The notes under the pieces: generated by a model
The model's input: only the letters and a program-made list of their open reading frames with translations
What the model was told of the DNA's origin: nothing
The model's database searches: none
Part shown: one piece after another, positions 59,081 through 64,000 of the stretch
Layout: the number at the start of each line of letters is the position of its first letter
Numbering within the stretch: position 1 is the first letter of the stretch
NCBI GenBank assembly: GCA_003024175.1
Contig: MDYQ01000127.1
Span: 1 to 64,000 of the forward strand
Length of the DNA stretch: 64,000 bases
Origin: Planoprotostelium fungivorum
Taxonomy: Eukaryota; Evosea; Variosea; Cavosteliida; Cavosteliaceae
Direction: 5' to 3'
Position numbers and translations under genes: made by a program

Positions 59081-59557
59081 GAAGACAAGAACGGTCCTGA
59101 TTTATCACCCTCCAATCGCCTGTTAAGGTTCAGAGACCGCTAATCTCGTTATAGAAGACGGCTATATACATATGAGGTATTAGAAGCTTGAAGTTATAAC
59201 CCCCAGATCACGAACAATACAAATGTGATCTGAAACCTCTCCTCCCCTCACATGGGGAGAGGGTATAAAGAACAAGAGATGAAAGAAGAGACCAACCTTG
59301 ATGTAGGGGGTGCTCTCGTGCTTGATCTGTGAGTCCAAATTTTCTTCTGTTTCAAACCATTGGAGGGAACCCGTGGACACGTCATTTCTATGCGTAATCT
59401 AAAAATTCTGCACAAAGACTGCCCGGGCCGCCAAAATGAAACAGAGAAATGGCTTCCCCTCTTTGGGACAACCCAGATGAACTCTATTCGACTGCCTTTA
59501 TGTACAAATCATTATTAGGGACCCTATCTTTCACTGTTGTGTCTGTAACAGAGAGGA
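59081..59557. other. CNOT1-INTS6 spacer with one exon-like frame
   Basis: 477 bases upstream of CNOT1 on the same strand as INTS6. A minus-strand reading at about 59295-59400 (STGSLQWFETEENLDSQIKH then ESTPYIK) ends at a GTTGG donor-like site and begins after a TAG. It might be an untranslated or alternative exon, or part of a small gene, but it lacks a start and a partner exon. A TTTTGGCGGC box (minus strand, about 59427-59436) resembles a weak E2F site. Confidence 0.35.
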
Positions 59558-62500
59558 CTACGGCTGGTCAGATCGGATGATTGGAAGATGGTCTCACGAT
59601 GTATGCCTCCAACTGGGAGACCAACTCTGATTTTTTGTATTGTCTGGCACAGGTGATGATCTCAAAGGTGATGTTCTTCTTCACGTTGGCATCTCCGTGC
59701 AACGTTTTCAGTGCTGCAAAGATCTCTTCATAATCTGCTCTCCATCAGCCAATGAAGAGAGGAGGAAGACTCACTCTTTGAAAACTTGTTCGTCCTGATC
59801 ATCGTCTTGATCTCCTGCACGAGAGTCAGATTACACTATTCCATCATCTCGTTAGACTGGTCGAAACATTCTTTCACACTCACGTTCTTGGTGCGGATGT
59901 TGGCGTTGACTTTGTCCGTGGATATAAGGCCCGAATTCTTGCGTGGAGGTTGTATGGCGCTATTGGCCTCCGGTGTGGGACTTGGATGGTTGTTTGTGGG
60001 CACCACAGGTAGAGGTGGTAGCTTCGATGTCGTCGGTGATGGTGGTGTCTGGTGAATAGTGAGGGTTGTGTGGAGGAAATGAGAAACAGAGGGTACCTGT
60101 CCTGCAGTGGGAGAGGAAGGCATGGAGGGAGGAGCGGAGGAGGGAGGAGTGGAGGGGGCAGTGGGTGGAGGGTTCGATTGAGGGATGATGGGGATGTTGA
60201 GTGTCTGCTGGACTACCTGCCCGATCTGTTGTACGGTCTTCTGTGGTGTGCCTATGTTCGGAGCCTGGACGATCTTCCTGATCTTGTTCTTCGCCCTATC
60301 AAATCGTCAGGGAAGGGATGATGAGATGGACTCCACATCTGAGGTGAATTCGGATTGCCAGGTCGGAGGGACCTCTTCTTCCCCGTGACTTGTCCCTTTT
60401 CTTTGTTGTTGGCTCCTTCCTCTTCGTCTGCTTCATCTACAATATTACCCAGCGACAGGTTGTTCGCAGTCGATCTCTGTGAGGAATGAACGAGAGTGTG
60501 GATCTATGAACTTCACCTTCTCAGAGCGAAAGTTGAAGGGATTACCAAAGAGGATGGCTTTCTTCTCTTCGTTGACGAAGACCTCTCGCAACCGAGCGGC
60601 ATTCATCGCCTCAGCATAATTACCCATCTCTGCAATGGGAACCATGTGTTTCAGCACTGCTCATTTAGTCATTTCTTGTGATACGATGGGACGATGGAAT
60701 GGATGTGGAGAGGATAGAGAGATCGTTGTGAGACTGACCCTCTGACGGACGATTTGGCTTAGACAATTGCTGTCTCATTCTGGATGTCTGTTCCAGCAAT
60801 TCGTTTCTCGGGATGTCGAACACGTTCCTGTGGGTGGAAGGAGCAACCATTACATTGTACGTGGAATATGGCTCGTTGTAATCCGTCTCTTCTGTCGTCT
60901 CACTGCCTCCGTTTCAGTTACTATTTCTCCTTTCACCTCACCCCTTGGGGAGAGAGTCCGAATAGATGTCTGCGTTAGACCTGATCCCTCATCAGTCATC
61001 TTCATGATATGTGTACACTTGTGTGAATGACTCACCCTTTATCCAATAGCTTGTGAAAGTTGTGATTCTTTGTCGATGTCGGTGCACTGGCTGCTGCTCT
61101 AGCTTCCTTGGGTATGACCTACCTCCAGTGAGTTCTCCCTCGTTGAATGCTCCTCACCTGAACATTGACACCGCTCTGTGTGCTCTCTTTGGCCTGTCTG
61201 ATGGCCTTCATGATTTTATCACTCTCCACCTGACTGTTGACCTTCATCTTCTTGAAGTGCGTCATCAGTGCAGGTCCGTGAATGTATTCGTACTGAGGTG
61301 GAAACAAGTGAGGAATCCCGTACAACTTCATTGCTGGATCGTTCAGCTTACATGAGGTGGTGTGATGACTCACCCGTTTTGAGATAAGGATAATAGTAAC
61401 TGGGTATGGACTGGACGTAACGATCAAAGTCGCTCTTCCACTTGGGTGAAGGCTGCTTCTGTGCAAACTGATTCAATTCCTCCAAGAGAGGAAAGAGACG
61501 ATGGTAAGCGTAAGGTAACACGTGGAGATTGATCGCCGTCTTCGTTGAATTGGCCTTGATGAAACCAAAGGGCTCGGGGGGACGATTAGGCATCTGGATA
61601 CCGGACATGAACACTTGCCAGGCCTTATTCGGTCTGAACTGACACATGTAGGTCGTGAGGGCTGACATCTCGATCTCGTATTTGTCAAAGGGGAAACCTT
61701 CGATGAGGTGAGGCTCCACGTCGATGGGGTTGTATCGGATGGTGGGGTGAGCCTGTCGCGGGGGGATGTTGACGGGGTTCGGTAGCATCGGATCGAACGG
61801 AAAACTCTCTGGAAGTGGCCACCAGTGCTGGACTTCACCGGCCTTGTTGGCGCTGGGGCGAACGTATACCATCTTGTGCTTCGCCTCGTTGGGGGGATTG
61901 TTTGCAGCCCCGGGAGGAGAGGGGGAGATGTTATCCAAGTTGATGATGACTCCGTGGTGCTCGCATCGTCTGGCGATGACATCCATCGCGGCAAGAAGCA
62001 TCTTGTACGTCGTTACGATCTGGCAGTTACCTCCCGTGACCTGCAGTACATGGTCGGAGGGTGTGACGATGATGAATGCATCGCATCTCAGAGAAGGGAA
62101 TGCTCACCTCACTCATGGCGCTGTACAGAGTGTTCGTGCTGATGATGGGAGCGTTTGATCCGGGGGCTATGGCCTGTGGACCTCCGGTCTGCATGGGTAT
62201 CGCCTTGCTCACTCCGTTCATCTGCACTTCTTTCACTCTCCATCGAAATCACATGTGAGATGACACATCTCAAATATTTTCTGTGATGCGAAGGTGTCGT
62301 TACGATGTGCTCATGAAATATAAAAAGATATGAATGGTAGTATGAATGATGTCGTGACATTGTAGATACCTGCAAGATGACGGTGAAGAGACGTTGATCC
62401 CATCGAAAGGGCTCATAAGTTAATTCGCTTCCTGGGTAAGGTGTGGTGGGGATGGTTAACTGTCGTCGTTCGATCTCTTCAATCACAGAGATAATTGGAC

Positions 62501-63069
62501 TTACCTGATCAGTGACACCGGTATGCGATGTGAGGCTGCCTCCATCGGTGAGGACGATGATGTTGGCTGGCTCCATCATCCAAGGCTGTCTCCCCTGCAT
62601 TGTTTAATCCAAGCTTCTCTTTCATTTCGACTCGGCTTTGGATGTGATGATGCCTTGGAGAAGTGATGAGCTCTCACCGAAGTGTAGTTATCCAAGTTAC
62701 AATTGAGACGGATGACGTTGATGTGCTCGAAGGCCTTCTTCAGGCAAGAACCGATGGAGGTGAGATCCTTCGCTTGTAAAGCTTTCAATTCGGAGAGAAA
62801 AACGGCTGAGGTGTTGTTGCTCTTGATATCGTTCCACGAACACTGCGAGAGGGTGAGCCTGGCTGGCCGTGTGATCATGATATCACCTTGTAAGCGGATA
62901 GACCTTCCTCACAGGTGATGAGAAAGTATCTGTCGTTGTGGGATACTCTGACGCGACTCTTAACGAAGTGTTCTACGGCCGCTTTAGCAAGCTCCAGCAT
63001 GCTCATTCCAGCATGACTGGTACGTTGATTCATAGATGCACTCGTATCTACGATGAATACGAGAAGCAT
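59558..63069 (-). CDS. INTS6: Integrator complex subunit 6
   Basis: A subunit of the Integrator complex, which cleaves snRNA and paused transcripts. ATG 63069 gives MLLVFIVDTSASMNQRTSHA, the von Willebrand A domain with its metal site DTSAS; next are SMLELAKAAVEHFVKSRVRV, IVLTDGGSLTSHTG, PYPGSELTYEPFRWDQRLFT, and KMVYVRPSANKAGEVQHWWP with LPESFPFDP. Then GFPFDKYEIEMSALTTYMCQ, NRPPEPFGFIKANSTKTAIN, HVLPYAYHRLFPLLEELNQF, SIPSYYYPYLK, and FDIPRNELLEQTSRMRQQLS. A Pro/Thr-rich stretch (59900-60200) precedes the C-terminal INTS6/SAGE1/DDX26B module with DYEEIFAALKTLHGDANVKK and SELVSQLEAYI. The stop at 59558-59560 is the best guess after a short last intron. Confidence 0.92.
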
Positions 63070-63205
63070 CTTGTTGATCGTTCAGTAGCAGCATGTTCGA
63101 GTCCTGATGATCAGATGTGCATTGTAGACGATGATCAATTATTTGAATTAGTTTTGGTCAGGACGGCTGTGATCATCAAACCCATTCTGCAGCGTAGCCG
63201 GCAAA
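63070..63205. promoter_or_regulatory. Divergent promoter between INTS6 and REEP-like gene
   Basis: 136 bp lie between the two ATGs. No clear TATA element; GATGATCAGATG and GATGATCAATTA occur within it. Confidence 0.4.
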
Positions 63206-64000
63206 ATGTTCGGTTATTTCTTGTCCAAGAACATCTGGTGAGTCTGTGTCACTTCTATTGTATTAACGTATTGCAGCATCATAATAGCCTACATGTTACC
63301 GGCGTATATCACGTGGAAATCACTCAAAAGAAGTCCACTGATGACCTTCAATCCATACGCCCCAGGTGGCTCAGGTATGACTGCTGCAGAATTCCACAGA
63401 GAACTCGAGGCACAGAGGAGGTGAATTCGCTGGCAATGGTGAAGCTGATGATCACGTTATAGACTCTTACATTATTGGATCGTCGTGGGGCTCTTTGCCA
63501 TCGTAGAGTTTTATCTCGATGTTCTCATCTTCTCCGTTCCATTCTACTATGAACTCAAGATATTCTTCTTCTGTTATTTGAGCTATTACAAGGTATCTCC
63601 TCTCTCGAACGATCTCCATTTGACACGGACAGGGAGCTCAAGTCTTGTGGGACGAGATCATAGAACCCCATCTGGTTACGAACGAGGCACACATCGACAC
63701 GAACATCAAGAAGGCGAGAGAGAAGGTCTTCTCGAAAGTGGTTCAGTTCAGCAATTACGGTCTGGGTTTCACACAGAGGATGGTGCTGAACGGATGGCTC
63801 GAGGGACAAGTGAGCTCGAGCGAGTCATCTATCGACTCAACCATGGCAGCGTGCGAGTGTCGTTCGTGAGAGAAGTCAGATGGTGGCTGATGATGATGAA
63901 TACCATGAGGATTATCTCAGTGGATCAGACTATTCAGAAGGTGAGGGTGGAGACGTTACAGGGTCTCACTCTGTTGCAGAAGATGAATCGACGCACGTGC
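63206..64000 (+). CDS. REEP/DP1/Yop1-like (HVA22 family) protein, cut by the window end
   Basis: Family members shape tubular ER through paired hairpin membrane segments. ATG 63206 starts MFGYFLSKNI. An intron follows, then IIIAYMLPAYITWKSLKRSP with a Pro/Gly/Ser insert and ELEAQRR, then HYWIVVGLFAIVEFYLDVLI followed by FSVPFYYELKIFFFCYLSYY, the TB2/DP1/HVA22 signature. Next, GAQVLWDEIIEPHLVTNEAH and ANIKKAREKV-like residues form the C-terminal amphipathic helix, and an acidic tail (DDDEYHEDYLSGSDYSE) runs past base 64000. Introns are at about 63241-63279, 63421-63462, 63593-63640 and 63808-63848. The frame is open at the window edge, so the gene is partial at its 3' end. Confidence 0.85.

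Overview
The window is a stretch of a gene-dense eukaryotic nuclear genome. About 28 protein-coding genes sit on both strands. They are cut by many very short introns (mostly about 30-60 nt, GTGAG-type donors, CAG or TAG acceptors) and separated by spacers often shorter than 150 bp. The gene set is that of a free-living unicellular eukaryote of the amoebozoan/opisthokont kind: SF3B3, CNOT1, INTS6, NOC4, NIP7, eL13, POLE3, TM9SF, ATP6AP2, GOS28, an HPS5-like protein, a FAM13-like RhoGAP, a class III nucleotidyl cyclase and a SETD2-type methyltransferase. A VDPS-type ankyrin repeat family and E2F-like promoter sites fit an amoebozoan (protosteloid-like) amoeba best, but the species is inference. 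I saw no rRNA, tRNA, CRISPR, transposon or virus-derived element.

Layout: 1-5.4 kb holds the 3' end of an unknown gene, two tiny genes, a mitochondrial aspartate/glutamate carrier (aralar type) with a cyclic-nucleotide-binding domain at its N terminus, and a TPR protein. 5.4-9.0 kb: a 38-bp minisatellite, an alpha-1,3-fucosyltransferase and a proline-rich protein. 9.9-14.6 kb: a two-pass class III adenylyl cyclase and an MFS transporter. 14.8-22.6 kb: POLE3, the SET methyltransferase, eL13, ATP6AP2, GOS28 and a small unknown. 22.7-27.5 kb: two unrecognised genes and organellar-type asparaginyl-tRNA synthetase. 27.5-31.2 kb is gene-poor, with a shuffled duplicate of the 23-25 kb region and a decayed ankyrin locus. 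31.2-38.6 kb: an NTF2-like protein, HPS5-like, NIP7, TFB1M. 38.6-48.2 kb: NOC4, SF3B3, FAM13-like. 48.7-64 kb: TM9SF, ankyrin relics, CNOT1, INTS6 and a REEP/DP1-like gene that runs off the end.

Most genes are housekeeping (ribosome biogenesis, splicing, mRNA decay, snRNA processing, endomembrane traffic). The standout is the carrier that joins a cyclic-nucleotide-binding domain, calcium-binding EF-hands and a mitochondrial carrier in one protein. One exon spans the first junction, so the fusion does not rest on intron guesses. An adenylyl cyclase lies about 5.5 kb downstream of it. All exon joins were made by eye from splice sites and family alignment in memory; gene ends are firmer than internal exon edges.
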